NCBI GenBank assembly: GCA_021776825.1
Contig: JAJFFG010000122.1
Location: 1 to 64,000 of the forward strand
Source: Planctomycetota bacterium
GTDB lineage: Bacteria > Planctomycetota > JAJSAM01 > JAJVHW01
DNA: 64,000 nt
Direction: 5' to 3'
The notes beneath the pieces are model-generated. The model was not told the origin of the DNA and did no database searches. It worked only from the letters and a program-made list of their open reading frames with translations. Within the stretch, counting starts at the first letter, position 1. Each line of letters starts with the position of its first letter. Shown piece by piece: positions 1 to 8,846 of this stretch. Position numbers and translations under genes: made by a program.

Positions 1-80
1 CGGCCCCCCCCCGCGGGGGGGGCCCACACCCCCGCGGCCCGGGGGTTGCCCGTCCCGCCCCCCCCCGGTCCCGCGGGTGG
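1..80. repeat. Extreme GC low-complexity tract at window edge
   Basis: Nearly every base is G or C, in long C and G runs (nine C at 4-12 followed by eight G at 15-22, then more C4-C9 and G5 runs). The runs are self-complementary and could form hairpins, G-quadruplexes or i-motifs. No gene is visible. It may be real low-complexity DNA or an error-prone sequencing/assembly stretch; the sequence alone cannot separate these. Confidence 0.6.
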
Positions 81-140
81 GGAGTCGGACGCTCTTGGTC
101 TCCTCCGATCCAACGGGCTCGCGATCTCAACGGCGCCGTA

Positions 141-164
141 GGGGCGGACCCCCTGGTCCGCCCC
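141..164. other. Perfect 10-bp stem-loop with CCCT loop
   Basis: GGGGCGGACC (141-150) and GGTCCGCCCC (155-164) pair perfectly around the loop CCCT. It is the left end of the first copy of the diverged direct repeat in this gap. There is no T-run on either side, so it is not a standard intrinsic terminator. It lies about 360 bases past the stop of the last gene of the leftward operon. Confidence 0.7.
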
Positions 165-235
165 GCTCGCTGGGGTCATCCGGGCGAGGCGGGTCCGATG
201 GCGCACAGCGGACGACCCTTGTCATGCGGACGGCC
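141..235. repeat. Diverged direct repeat, copy 1 (hairpin plus tail)
   Basis: A hairpin followed by two conserved blocks, 157-176 and 191-210, recurs at 423-442 and 457-476 with the same 14-base spacer. Block 1 matches at 19 of 20 positions and block 2 at 17 of 20. Weaker similarity continues to about 235. The offset between copies is 266 bases. No coding frame is convincing, so this looks like a non-coding intergenic repeat. Copies elsewhere in the genome would be expected if it is a repeat family. Confidence 0.6.
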
Positions 236-350
236 ATCGGTCGACGGCGTTGCATCTCCGCCGAACCGCACGACCATGATTCGTGCGCATCACGGTCACC
301 GCTCGGGCGCGCCAGCCACCAACGCCGCGCGCGCGATCCGTCGTCGGCGC

Positions 351-372
351 GGGTGGGTCAGGGGACCCACCC
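351..372. other. Perfect 9-bp stem-loop with AGGG loop
   Basis: GGGTGGGTC (351-359) pairs with GACCCACCC (364-372) across a four-base loop. It is one of three strong GC hairpins with four-base loops in the 524 bases downstream of the operon end, and could act in termination or transcript stability. No T-tract is present. Confidence 0.6.
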
Positions 373-407
373 CTACGACGTCGTCGGCCAGGCGGATCCC
401 CTCGTAC

Positions 408-506
408 GGGCGGATCTCCTGATCCGCCCCGCCCGCTGGGGTGGCTCGCCAATGTGGGGTCCGGCGGCGCTCAGCGAACGGACGTCGTGACTCGGACGGA
501 CCCGGG
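408..506. repeat. Diverged direct repeat, copy 2 (hairpin plus tail)
   Basis: This is the second copy of the hairpin-plus-tail module. The hairpin is GGGCGGATC (408-416), loop TCCT, GATCCGCCC (421-429). An extra GGCGGATC at 391-398 can compete with 409-416 for the same partner at 421-428. The tail blocks 423-442 and 457-476 match copy 1. The end of the preceding gene (stop at 525-527) lies just to the right, so on the minus strand this module is the first thing transcribed after the operon's last gene. Confidence 0.6.
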
Positions 507-524
507 CAGCTCGCGCGACGCTTG

Positions 525-2663
525 TTACTCGTCGGGCGCGGCCCCGATCGGGATCACAGGCCAGCGTCGAGACGGCACGGTCACGACGACCTCGACGCTC
601 TCCCCGGCCTCGACCTCGACAAACTGGACGATCGGATCGAAGTACGGAGCGAGGCGCGTTGGCGTGGCCTCGACCTCATAGCGACCGGGCTGAAGGGCTC
701 GAAACAACGTCACGGCCTGACCGACTCGCGGGAGGAAGAGGGTACCCCTATGGGCATCAAGGGGCTCCGTCGGGCACAGCCGGATGCGGGCGCCGTCCGG
801 CAACGCCTGCCCGCGCTCGTCAACGACCGACACGCGCACCGTGGCCGCGCGAGGCATCGACAGACGCGCGGAATCACGGGTCAGAGGGAAGTCGATCCGA
901 GTCTTGGCTCGATGGCGAGCGCGCGCGAAGACCACCAGGTCGATCGGCGGAGCGCGAAACCGATATCGACCGCGTTCGCGGCGCACGTCACATCCCACGG
1001 GCTTGCCACGGAAGCCGCCCTCCTGCCAGGCGAAGACCTCGAACGAGATCGGGGATCGGGCCCGCGCCGCCTCGTCGACGAAACGATCCAGAAGCTCGAA
1101 GGAGCGCGGCGGCGGCAGCTCGAGTTCGATCGGGGCTCGGTCGTCGGTGACACGGACCGCGAGCTGCACTCCGAGCGGATAGACCTCGACCTGATAGTCA
1201 CCGATCGGCACGCGCTCCGGTTTCGTGACGATCGGGAAGGTACCGAGACGACCTCTGCCCGGCAGCATCGCATGAGCTCGGAAGCCGAGCGTCGCTCCTC
1301 CGGTTCCTCGGAAGTGGAGTGCCGTCGGTTCCGCCCAGTCGTAGTCCGGCCCGTGCTCTGCGAGACGGATCGAACTGCGCACCGTCGCGTCCCCCTTGCT
1401 CACCGAAGGCGTGGTCGCCACGACGATCTCCTGTCGTTCGCCGTGCGTCACGCGCACCGAGGTGCGGCCGTAGACGAAGCGCGGGCGCGGGGGCAGCGGG
1501 TATCCGCGCCAGCCGACGACGTCGACTTGCAGCGAGCCGCCCGGCATCAGCCCGATGACGTACGGTCGGGCGGCATCAACAGGGATCGAAAGATCCCGAT
1601 CCACGTAGCCCTCGGCGCACGCACTCCACCGCGTGTTCGTGCGACGCCACGGCAGGATCACGAGCCCGGTCTCATTCGCGCGATGCACCTGCTTCGGATG
1701 AAGGTGTGCTGACCCCGGCGCGACGGTGACGCGGGCGCCCGAGAGCGGGACGCCCGTGCGCCAATCGATGATCCTCACCGACGCCGAGTCGACAGCGCGG
1801 ATGTCCACCTGCACGACCTGGTCGCGAGCGATCGTCACGGTCGACGGCGGGTGAGGAATCCAGCGCCCGTCCAGCGCGACGGCGATGACGTCGAACTCGC
1901 CGATCGAACTGACCACCGCGTCGAACGACGATCCTCGCCCCGCCAGCACCACAGACCGATCACTGTCGCGTCCACGGAGCCAGACGGTCAGGTCGGACCA
2001 GGTCGCGGGTTCGTCGATCGAGACTTCGACGCGCACCGGAATGCGTAGCGGTCGACGCTCGACTCGCATGCGGAGTTGCGACGGCGCAGGCGAGTCACGA
2101 GAGACGACCAGCACAGCGCTCGCGGCGAACTGCTCGCTCGGGGTTTCCGCTCTCACGATCACCGCGTACCTGCCGGATCGAGGGAGTTCGACGGCAAGGA
2201 CAGAATCGCGCCTCGCCGTCTGGACCATGCCCTGGAGGGCCGGGCTGAACCACGGCGACGCCACCGGGAAGACCGTGACGGTGCCACCGGCGAACTCTCG
2301 GGGGAGATCCCCGCCGGACTCGGCGACGAGTCGGAGCCGGACGGGCAGAGCGTCGCCGCCCGCATCCGGAGGCTCAGCGGCGATCAATGCAGGAGCCACA
2401 ACGGCAGCCAGAGTCGGAGGCTCCAGGCTCTGGATCGGCGGCGATCGAGTCTCCGTCACGATTGCCGACGGCGCTCCCGCTGTCTCGACGGGGGGCGCGC
2501 TCTCTGGTCTGCAGGCGGCAACTAGCACGGTCGTCGCGAGGCAGAGCAGGACCAGACGTCGCGGCGCGCGCGACGTGTGGCGAGTCCACTCGCGAACACC
2601 GCCGATGAGGTCACGAAGCCGCGTCGCACGCTCGGTTCGAGTCGGCCGCGAACTACCGACCAT
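525..2663 (-). CDS. Lipoprotein with carboxypeptidase-regulatory-like repeats
   Basis: A 712-residue predicted exported protein of unknown function. Residues 35-50 are hydrophobic and end in LVAAC, giving a likely lipobox with Cys51; the basic n-region before it is unusually long. The rest is beta-rich, with segments resembling carboxypeptidase-regulatory-like/CNA-B domains (for example around residues 300-400 and the last 110 residues), of the type 'VVDERGQALPDGARI'. No catalytic motif is visible. Its ATG overlaps the stop of the upstream gene by 11 bases, so the two are probably translationally coupled. With the next two genes it forms a trio of related surface or periplasmic proteins. A structural, cell-surface or carbohydrate-binding role is an inference. 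Confidence 0.75.
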   Translation of the reverse strand: MVGSSRPTRTERATRLRDLIGGVREWTRHTSRAPRRLVLLCLATTVLVAACRPESAPPVETAGAPSAIVTETRSPPIQSLEPPTLAAVVAPALIAAEPPDAGGDALPVRLRLVAESGGDLPREFAGGTVTVFPVASPWFSPALQGMVQTARRDSVLAVELPRSGRYAVIVRAETPSEQFAASAVLVVSRDSPAPSQLRMRVERRPLRIPVRVEVSIDEPATWSDLTVWLRGRDSDRSVVLAGRGSSFDAVVSSIGEFDVIAVALDGRWIPHPPSTVTIARDQVVQVDIRAVDSASVRIIDWRTGVPLSGARVTVAPGSAHLHPKQVHRANETGLVILPWRRTNTRWSACAEGYVDRDLSIPVDAARPYVIGLMPGGSLQVDVVGWRGYPLPPRPRFVYGRTSVRVTHGERQEIVVATTPSVSKGDATVRSSIRLAEHGPDYDWAEPTALHFRGTGGATLGFRAHAMLPGRGRLGTFPIVTKPERVPIGDYQVEVYPLGVQLAVRVTDDRAPIELELPPPRSFELLDRFVDEAARARSPISFEVFAWQEGGFRGKPVGCDVRRERGRYRFRAPPIDLVVFARARHRAKTRIDFPLTRDSARLSMPRAATVRVSVVDERGQALPDGARIRLCPTEPLDAHRGTLFLPRVGQAVTLFRALQPGRYEVEATPTRLAPYFDPIVQFVEVEAGESVEVVVTVPSRRWPVIPIGAAPDE

Positions 2664-4350
2664 CGGACGTGGTCGACGGCGTCTGGCAGTGCGCTGGAGT
2701 CGTGCAGTCGGCGCAACCTGACGCGTCCATCACGACCCGCCACACCTTCGCGTCGTACGGGACGTCGATGTTCGCGAAGGCGACGGGATGGCGCTCGTCG
2801 TCGTAGAGCGTCAACCGATGCGGGCCGACCTCCGCCGCCGTACGGAGCACCGGGCCGTCCGCGCCGTGCCCGATGCAGTCGAGCATGACCGACATGCCCG
2901 CTTGCCAGCCGCGGATCGAGACCTCGAGCTCGACCTCGACCGTCGGGTCGATCGGCGGAAACGCGATGTCGATGGTCACGGTCTCGCCGCGACGGAGGCG
3001 GCCGCTCAGGGGGACGTAGTGTGATGTCTCGAGGTCGTCGTCCGCGAGCATCCACCACTCCGCGTCCGAGTCGAGCCGTGAGAGTTCGAACGTCCCCGTC
3101 TTGTCGGTGTGCGTGCGGAGGATCGACGAGGGGTTGCGGTCGCCGCTGTGGACGTCGGTCACGCGGACGTCCGCACCCGCGACCGGCTTCCCGCTCGGAT
3201 CGAGCACGCGGCCGCGGACGCGCGCTGGTTCACGGAGGGTGACGCGCAGATCGTCGAGTGCGCCGTGGCGTGCGAGGTGTGCGTGCTGCTCGTCGGTGAG
3301 GACGATCCGGGCGACGGCGTACTCGTCGTGCTCGACGTCGAACTCGACCGGGAGACCGCTCTCGTCCCACCAGTGTGACACCACACCAGCGAAGCGACCG
3401 TCAGCGCTTGTCGCGACGTCATAGCCGTTGCCCGGGCCGCGGCTGAAGTTCGCGCCGCCGACCTCCGCCCCAGCGACCGGGTGTCCGGCATCGTCCACGA
3501 CGATCCCCGAGAGACTCCACCGGCCCTGCGGGCGCTCGCCGTCGGCGGGCAACTCAGAGAGCACAAGGTCGAGATGCGCCACCGCCCCGCCACGCAAGAC
3601 GGACGCGAGGCTCGCGACATCACTCGACGCGCGGCGCGACGACGCCGCCATGCGCCACCTGCTCTTGGGGTCGAGCTCATCGATCTCGAACCGCCCATCG
3701 CGATCCGAGTGAACGGACTTCGCGCCGAGTTCACCTCGGTTGTCGTGGCCCGCGACCCACCACGTCAACTCGGCCCACGGCGCCGGTGAGCCGTCGAGCT
3801 CGCGTACCACGCCCGCGACGCCTGCCGACCGGCGCAGCACGATCGTGCCCGCATCGATCCGACCGCCCTGCGTCAACGCGCTCCAGTCGTCTGCCGTTCC
3901 CTTGTGGCGCCCATCGAGGAACCCCTCGGCGCGAACGCGCGAGCAGATGTCGTGAGAGAGCACGCTCCCCCGCGGCGAGTAGGTCCCGCGCCGCACCTCG
4001 AAGCGCCCGTCGGCGTCGGTCTCGGCTCCGTAGGCGTACGAGTCCCAGCAGTGAAGAGAGGACCGCGGACCGAGGATGCCCGCGCCGACGACGGGGGCGC
4101 CGTCGACGTCGACCACACGTCCCACCACGACGACCCCCGTCGGCGCCGAAGTCTCGGAAGGCTCCGGGGCCGAGATCGCGCCCGACCTGTCGCGGACGGC
4201 ACGACGGCGCACGGTCGCCGCGACGCGGCGCTCTGCGCCTGGTCTGCTCTCGGTCGGTGCGACGTCGTCGGTGGCGGTCCCGCTCCACGCGAGTGCCGCC
4301 ATCGTCGCCGCACCCAGCAACGCCGCCGTCAGGGTCCGCTTCGCTCGCAT
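2653..4350 (-). CDS. Exported protein with four carboxypeptidase-regulatory-like repeats
   Basis: A 565-residue protein if translation starts at the ATG that begins MRAKRTLTAALLG, which gives a normal signal peptide; the frame is open to a GTG at 4419 that would add 23 residues with no clear ribosome-binding site. Repeats of the form 'GRVVDVDGAPVVGAGI', 'SGIVVDDAGHPVAGAEV' and 'GRVLDPSGKPVAGADV' identify about four carboxypeptidase-regulatory-like beta-sandwiches. Near the C-terminus is a Cys-containing segment (CADCTTPAHC) that could carry disulfides. No enzyme motif is seen. It is co-transcribed with the flanking proteins of the same architecture; the function is unknown. Confidence 0.75.
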   Translation of the reverse strand: MRAKRTLTAALLGAATMAALAWSGTATDDVAPTESRPGAERRVAATVRRRAVRDRSGAISAPEPSETSAPTGVVVVGRVVDVDGAPVVGAGILGPRSSLHCWDSYAYGAETDADGRFEVRRGTYSPRGSVLSHDICSRVRAEGFLDGRHKGTADDWSALTQGGRIDAGTIVLRRSAGVAGVVRELDGSPAPWAELTWWVAGHDNRGELGAKSVHSDRDGRFEIDELDPKSRWRMAASSRRASSDVASLASVLRGGAVAHLDLVLSELPADGERPQGRWSLSGIVVDDAGHPVAGAEVGGANFSRGPGNGYDVATSADGRFAGVVSHWWDESGLPVEFDVEHDEYAVARIVLTDEQHAHLARHGALDDLRVTLREPARVRGRVLDPSGKPVAGADVRVTDVHSGDRNPSSILRTHTDKTGTFELSRLDSDAEWWMLADDDLETSHYVPLSGRLRRGETVTIDIAFPPIDPTVEVELEVSIRGWQAGMSVMLDCIGHGADGPVLRTAAEVGPHRLTLYDDERHPVAFANIDVPYDAKVWRVVMDASGCADCTTPAHCQTPSTTSDGR

Positions 4351-4368
4351 GGACGAAGCGACACAAGA

Positions 4369-4386
4369 GCCGTGCCAGCGCACGGC
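4369..4386 (-). other. Small stem-loop upstream of a start codon
   Basis: GCCGTGC (4369-4375) and GCACGGC (4380-4386) form a perfect 7-bp stem with a four-base loop, ending about 19 bases upstream of the preferred ATG of the 565-residue protein. That start lacks a clear Shine-Dalgarno sequence. The hairpin could affect translation, or lie within the coding region if the upstream GTG is used. Confidence 0.35.
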
Positions 4387-4600
4387 ATGCTCACGCAGCA
4401 TCGAAGGCGGGACCGGCACGTCACGCTGCCGAAACGCAATCCGTCACCGCCCCGCCGCGCGAGGTCGCGAGTTGGGTCGGCTTCTCAGGGGCCGAGCGTG
4501 CGGGAGCACGGAGGAAGTTGACGTCGCTCCCAAGGTCTCAGAGCCCAACCGACCCAGAGTCAACGGTGAAGGAGGCTCGTGCCGCCCACCGGACTGGCAC

Positions 4601-7081
4601 TCACTCCTCGAACACGCACTCGACCGTGCTGCCGGGAACGACATCGACGCGCTGCACGAGCTCGCGCCCGTCGCCGAGATGGAGGACGATCTCGAGCGGG
4701 CCTGCAGGAAGGTCGTCGTAGAGGTCACCCTCGTCGTCAGCGTCGACGTCGTCCGGCTCCACCGGTCGCCACGTCCAGTTCGTGCCGGGGACACGCGCCT
4801 CGATCGACCACGATCCAGGCGGGAATTCGACATCGTCGTCGTGCACGCAGATGCGTCCCGGTGGACCGAGGTTGATCTGCAGTGGCGTCGACGTGGGCAT
4901 CGTCTCGATCTGCCGCGTCCCGAACCCCGGCCGACTGACGCGCACGCCGACGGGCATCGCCGCGGCGACTCGGATGCGGAACGCACCGTCGGAGCGTGTC
5001 GTGACCGCGTCGCCGAGTTCACGGCCACCCCGATCCAGAACACGCAGGAGCGCCCCGCCGATCGGTGCGCCGCCCGGTCGCGTCACGCTCCCGGTCAGCG
5101 TGGCCGACGCGGCCAACTCGATCGTGCCGAGATCCACGTCGACTCCCGGGTGGATCGTGAACGCGTCGTAGTGAAGGACATCCTTCACGTCAAAGACGCG
5201 GAAGTACGCGTCTCCGGGCGGCAACGCGGTCATCTCGAAGTGACCGTCCTCATCGAGCGACACGTCGCCCCACTCCCATCGGTCGGTCCCCGGGACGTCG
5301 ATCGCGGCGAGAACGTTCACGGTGTCCGGAGCAGGTCCGCCGCGGTGGTCCACGACGCGACCGAACACGCGCGCCGTCGGCAGCAGGACGATGGTCTCCT
5401 CACGCGGTCGGGCGTGGGGCGGATCGAAGCGGAGCGTGCGCCGCGCGAACCCGGGAACGAGCAGGTCGGAGTAGAACCGCGTGATGGCCGGTAGCTCCCA
5501 CGTCCCGTCCGCTCCCAGCGACAGGCCGTTCAGGGACTCGATGAACGCGGGGTCGAGAGGGACCGGGCGCCCGTTCGTATCGACCGCTCGGAGCGCGAGC
5601 CGTCCTGGAGGACCGAGTTGGAGGTCCACGGTGGGAAAGGGAGCGGTGGACGTCGGTGTGATGTCGAGTTCCACGAACGCGTCTCGGATCGGCGGCCCGT
5701 TTGCGAGTGCGGCGACCCGGAGTCGGAGACCTGGACGTGGCCGAATACGCACCACGCGAGTCCCATCGTCGCCGACACGATTGTCGGTGATCTGCTCGTC
5801 ACCGACCCACGCGATGACGTCCGCCCGCGCGGCCGGCGCCCCTTGCTCGTCCACGACCCGGATCCGGACGAACGACTCGGATGGCTCGGGCTCGACGACG
5901 ATCCGGACGCCCTCGACGACGCCGCCCCGCGGTACGTCCACGTACAGCGATCCGCTGTGGCTCGCACGCCCGTCGACGGCGCTCTTGACGTCTGCCGAGA
6001 TGAACTGACGGCCCGACTCGAAGTCGGAGATCTCGAAGCGACCGTCCGCGTCGGTAACCACCCGTCTGTAGACGTGCGCCCCTTCGACCGGCGCATCGCT
6101 GGTGTCGACCACGACTCCGCGTACGGTTCCGCTCTTGCGCAGCACGACGCGCACGTCGACGTCCCCGGGCCACACGTTGACGTGCTCCCCGCCGCACAAT
6201 CCAGGCGCGTCCGCACGCAGCCAGAGCCCGTCGCCGTACGTCCAGTTCCACACGTCGAGTCCGATGAACTCGAAGGCCCCTCTCTCGTCCGTCCGACGCG
6301 ACTCCTGATCCATGTCGACAGCGATGCCGGCGAGCGGCTCGCCGAGCTCATCCACCACGATCCCGCGCACGACGCGCCCCTCGTGAAGGACGACGCGGAT
6401 CGGATCTCCGGGTGGGACGTCCTCGACCTGTTCGGCTGCCTCTTCGCTGAAGCCGCGCGCCCGCACGCTCGGGACGTCGGTATCCGTCACAGTGAACGTC
6501 GCGCATCCGCGGGCGTCCGTGGAGACGAACCCGCGTGGAAGTGCCGTCTCGGCCGGCCAGATCTCCGCCCCCTCGATTGGCTCTCCGGACTCGTCGACGA
6601 CCAGATAGTCGCGCGGAACGCCGCGGGCCAACCTCACGTCGATCGGACGGCTCGTCTCGACGGGGGCGGCGGTCGGGACGTGCCCATCGCATTCGACCCA
6701 GATGACCAGCGGCGTCGTCTCCTCGGTATCGATCTCGAAGCGGCCGTCCTCGCCGGTGACCGCCGCCCCGAGGACTGCGTCGGAGACCACGAGCGGTGCG
6801 TCCCAGATGTGCCGACGTCTCTCGCCGAGTTGACGCAGTTCGACATGCGCCTCGGACAGCGGCTCCCCGCCTGCGCCGCGCACCATCCCGCTGACCGTCC
6901 AGGTCGCGTCCGGCTGCTGGGCGACGACCGCCAACTCCTCGGGAGAGACGTGATCACGGGATCGGCCGTTCGGCTCGACTCGCTTCTCTCCAGACCTCGT
7001 GGTCGTGGGCGCGTCGCTACTCGCTGGTTCGGCACCCGTCCACGCGATCACGCCCCAGGCCAGTAGGCCCGCGAGCAACAC
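4601..7081 (-). CDS. Large exported protein with about eight carboxypeptidase-regulatory-like repeats
   Basis: An 826-residue protein starting at a GTG; an in-frame stop five codons upstream rules out a longer form. The first 16 residues are a hydrophobic signal segment. The body is a string of about eight beta-sandwich repeats recognisable by 'GxVxDxxGxPxxGAxV' cores, such as GIVVDELGEPLAGIAVDMD, GVVVDTSDAPVEGAHVY and GRVVDHRGGPAPDTV, often followed by DGRFEI. This is the carboxypeptidase-regulatory-like fold seen in large extracellular proteins of planctomycetes and Bacteroidetes. No catalytic domain or anchoring motif is apparent. It is the first gene of the three-gene run, about 130 bases downstream of the deacetylase gene. 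Confidence 0.75.
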   Translation of the reverse strand: MLLAGLLAWGVIAWTGAEPASSDAPTTTRSGEKRVEPNGRSRDHVSPEELAVVAQQPDATWTVSGMVRGAGGEPLSEAHVELRQLGERRRHIWDAPLVVSDAVLGAAVTGEDGRFEIDTEETTPLVIWVECDGHVPTAAPVETSRPIDVRLARGVPRDYLVVDESGEPIEGAEIWPAETALPRGFVSTDARGCATFTVTDTDVPSVRARGFSEEAAEQVEDVPPGDPIRVVLHEGRVVRGIVVDELGEPLAGIAVDMDQESRRTDERGAFEFIGLDVWNWTYGDGLWLRADAPGLCGGEHVNVWPGDVDVRVVLRKSGTVRGVVVDTSDAPVEGAHVYRRVVTDADGRFEISDFESGRQFISADVKSAVDGRASHSGSLYVDVPRGGVVEGVRIVVEPEPSESFVRIRVVDEQGAPAARADVIAWVGDEQITDNRVGDDGTRVVRIRPRPGLRLRVAALANGPPIRDAFVELDITPTSTAPFPTVDLQLGPPGRLALRAVDTNGRPVPLDPAFIESLNGLSLGADGTWELPAITRFYSDLLVPGFARRTLRFDPPHARPREETIVLLPTARVFGRVVDHRGGPAPDTVNVLAAIDVPGTDRWEWGDVSLDEDGHFEMTALPPGDAYFRVFDVKDVLHYDAFTIHPGVDVDLGTIELAASATLTGSVTRPGGAPIGGALLRVLDRGGRELGDAVTTRSDGAFRIRVAAAMPVGVRVSRPGFGTRQIETMPTSTPLQINLGPPGRICVHDDDVEFPPGSWSIEARVPGTNWTWRPVEPDDVDADDEGDLYDDLPAGPLEIVLHLGDGRELVQRVDVVPGSTVECVFEE

Positions 7082-7213
7082 GGCAGTTGGAAGTCAACGA
7101 CGCACGACGCCAAGTGTAGATGCCGTGCGTTCCACGACACCGGCTCGGGGAGTCGACGACGACGGAACTACCGACAGCGGAAACGTGAACGAACGCCACC
7201 ACGGGGGCGCGCC

Positions 7214-8116
7214 CTACACCGCCTGCGAGGCGCGCTCGTCTTCGAGGCGGCCCGGGATGACCGGGGTCGCCGTGCCGAGGCGCTGCGGATCGAGGCCGAC
7301 GTACTCGGCCATCGTGCCGAAGCGGTGGCGGTTCAGGAGCTCGCGCAGTTTCGCTTCCATGCGGTCGAGGTTCAGGTAGTGCCGGAAGCGGTTGGCGGGC
7401 TTGCCCGCGATGCGCGGCTGCTCGGGATCGACCTCCCACGGGTGGAGGTAGATCACGGCGGGTGCGCCGAGGTCGTTCATGCGCTTGATGGCGTGCGAGA
7501 CGATGCCGATCGGCAGGAGCCGCATGTAGCCGCCGCCGGCGACGGGCAGGTTCTGACCGAGCAGGCGCAGCGTGAGTGGCGGGAGTTCGAGCAGCGAGTG
7601 GCCGCCCTCGAGGGTGACCTCCCAGGGTGTGCGCGGCGCATCGGGGATGCCGTAGCGATCGTGGTGCACCGGGAACACGCTCGAGCTGTAGACGAAGCCC
7701 TCCTCCGCGAGCACGCGGTGCGCCCAGGGCGTCTCCTGCGTGAACGAGAAGGACGGTGCGCGGTAGCCCGAGACCTTCGTGCCAACGATCGACTCGAGGA
7801 CAGTCTTGGAGCGGCGCAGGTCGCGGCGGAAGGCGCGGGCGCCCTGCTGTGTCACCATGCGATGCGAGTAGCCGTGGCTCGCGACCTCGTGGCCGCGCTT
7901 GATGATCTCGCGCACGAGATCGGGGTGGCGCTCCGCCGACCAGGCCAGGACGAAGAAGGTGGCCTTCTGCCGCGTCTCGTCGAGGAGATCGAGGAGACAG
8001 CCGGTCGTGCGCCGAACGCGGCTCTCGTAGAGCTCCCAGTCGCGCTTGGCGACCACGTCGGCGAAGCCTTCCACTTGGAAGTACTCCTCGACGTCGATGG
8101 TGAGCAGGTTGCGCAT
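7214..8116 (-). CDS. XrtA-type polysaccharide deacetylase
   Basis: A 300-residue NodB-fold deacetylase of the subfamily found in exosortase A loci (polysaccharide deacetylase plus DUF3473 C-terminal region). The metal site is visible: DVEEYF at 8-13 and HGYSH at 81-85, with TFFVL at 53-57 and YRAPSFS at 118-124. The C-terminal part carries the typical 'YLHPWEVDPEQPR' segment. It probably removes N-acetyl groups from the exopolysaccharide made by this locus. There is no signal peptide, as is usual for this subfamily. It lies 52 bases downstream of the sugar transferase gene, in the same leftward unit. Confidence 0.9.
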   Translation of the reverse strand: MRNLLTIDVEEYFQVEGFADVVAKRDWELYESRVRRTTGCLLDLLDETRQKATFFVLAWSAERHPDLVREIIKRGHEVASHGYSHRMVTQQGARAFRRDLRRSKTVLESIVGTKVSGYRAPSFSFTQETPWAHRVLAEEGFVYSSSVFPVHHDRYGIPDAPRTPWEVTLEGGHSLLELPPLTLRLLGQNLPVAGGGYMRLLPIGIVSHAIKRMNDLGAPAVIYLHPWEVDPEQPRIAGKPANRFRHYLNLDRMEAKLRELLNRHRFGTMAEYVGLDPQRLGTATPVIPGRLEDERASQAV

Positions 8117-8168
8117 CGGTTCTCTATCGGCTCAGCGGAGGCTCGAACCTGCGAGGGCCGGTCCGGGC

Positions 8169-8843
8169 CTAGGCGAAACTCGGCTGCGGAACGGCCTTCC
8201 GCAGAGTCGCGACCAGGATACGCGCGTCGACCATCCAGCTCATCCTGCGGATGTAGACGAGGTCGTAGGCGAGCTTGCGCTTGACGTCTTCGACCGTGCG
8301 GTCGTAACCGTGGCAGACCTGGGCGAGGCCAGTGATCCCGGGGCGCACCTCGAGGCGTGCCGCGTAGTTCGGGATCTCCTTCGAGAGCTTCTTCACGAAC
8401 ATCGGACGCTCGGGGCGCGGGCCGACCAGGCTCATCTCGCCGCGGAGGACGTTGATCAGTTGCGGCACCTCGTCGAGGTGCGAGGCGCGGAGGAAGCGAC
8501 CGAGGGGCGTGATGCGCGGATCGCGCTCGGTGCACCAGACGGGACCCGAGCGGACCTCGGCGTCGGCGACCATCGAGCGCAGTTTGAACATGCGGAACAG
8601 CTTGCCCTGGCGGCCCACGCGCCACTGGACGAAGAGCGCGGGGCCGGGCGACGTCAGCTCGATCAGCACGGCGGCCATCACGAGGAACGGCAGGAACAGG
8701 ACCATCATCCCGAGCGCCACGACGAAGTCGGTGATGCGCTTGGTCTCGATGAAGGACCAGTCCCGGTGTGCGGGGCCAACCTCTTCCTGGATGGCGCCCT
8801 GCGCGAGGGCTTCGAAGTCGATGGCGGGAACGGCGGACGACAT
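8169..8843 (-). CDS. Polyprenyl-phosphate sugar phosphotransferase (WcaJ/PglC-like)
   Basis: A 224-residue bacterial sugar transferase with a single N-terminal membrane helix (about residues 40-65), so it is the short catalytic form without the four-helix and Rossmann-like part of full-length WcaJ. The hallmark blocks are present: FKLRSM, DPRITPLGRFLRASHLDEVPQ, NVLRGEMSLVGPRPERP and RPGITGLAQV. The family transfers a sugar-1-phosphate from a UDP-sugar to undecaprenyl phosphate, the first step of repeat-unit assembly. The start lies three bases beyond the PilZ gene stop. A second, unrelated initiating enzyme is encoded at 30754-31806, so the locus may start two glycans. Confidence 0.9.
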   Translation of the reverse strand: MSSAVPAIDFEALAQGAIQEEVGPAHRDWSFIETKRITDFVVALGMMVLFLPFLVMAAVLIELTSPGPALFVQWRVGRQGKLFRMFKLRSMVADAEVRSGPVWCTERDPRITPLGRFLRASHLDEVPQLINVLRGEMSLVGPRPERPMFVKKLSKEIPNYAARLEVRPGITGLAQVCHGYDRTVEDVKRKLAYDLVYIRRMSWMVDARILVATLRKAVPQPSFA

Positions 8844-8846
8844 GGA

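Noticed and set aside
77-490. Plus-strand frame of 137 codons at the left edge
   Set aside because: Crosses the direct repeats and hairpins and has low-complexity Arg/Pro/Gly composition.
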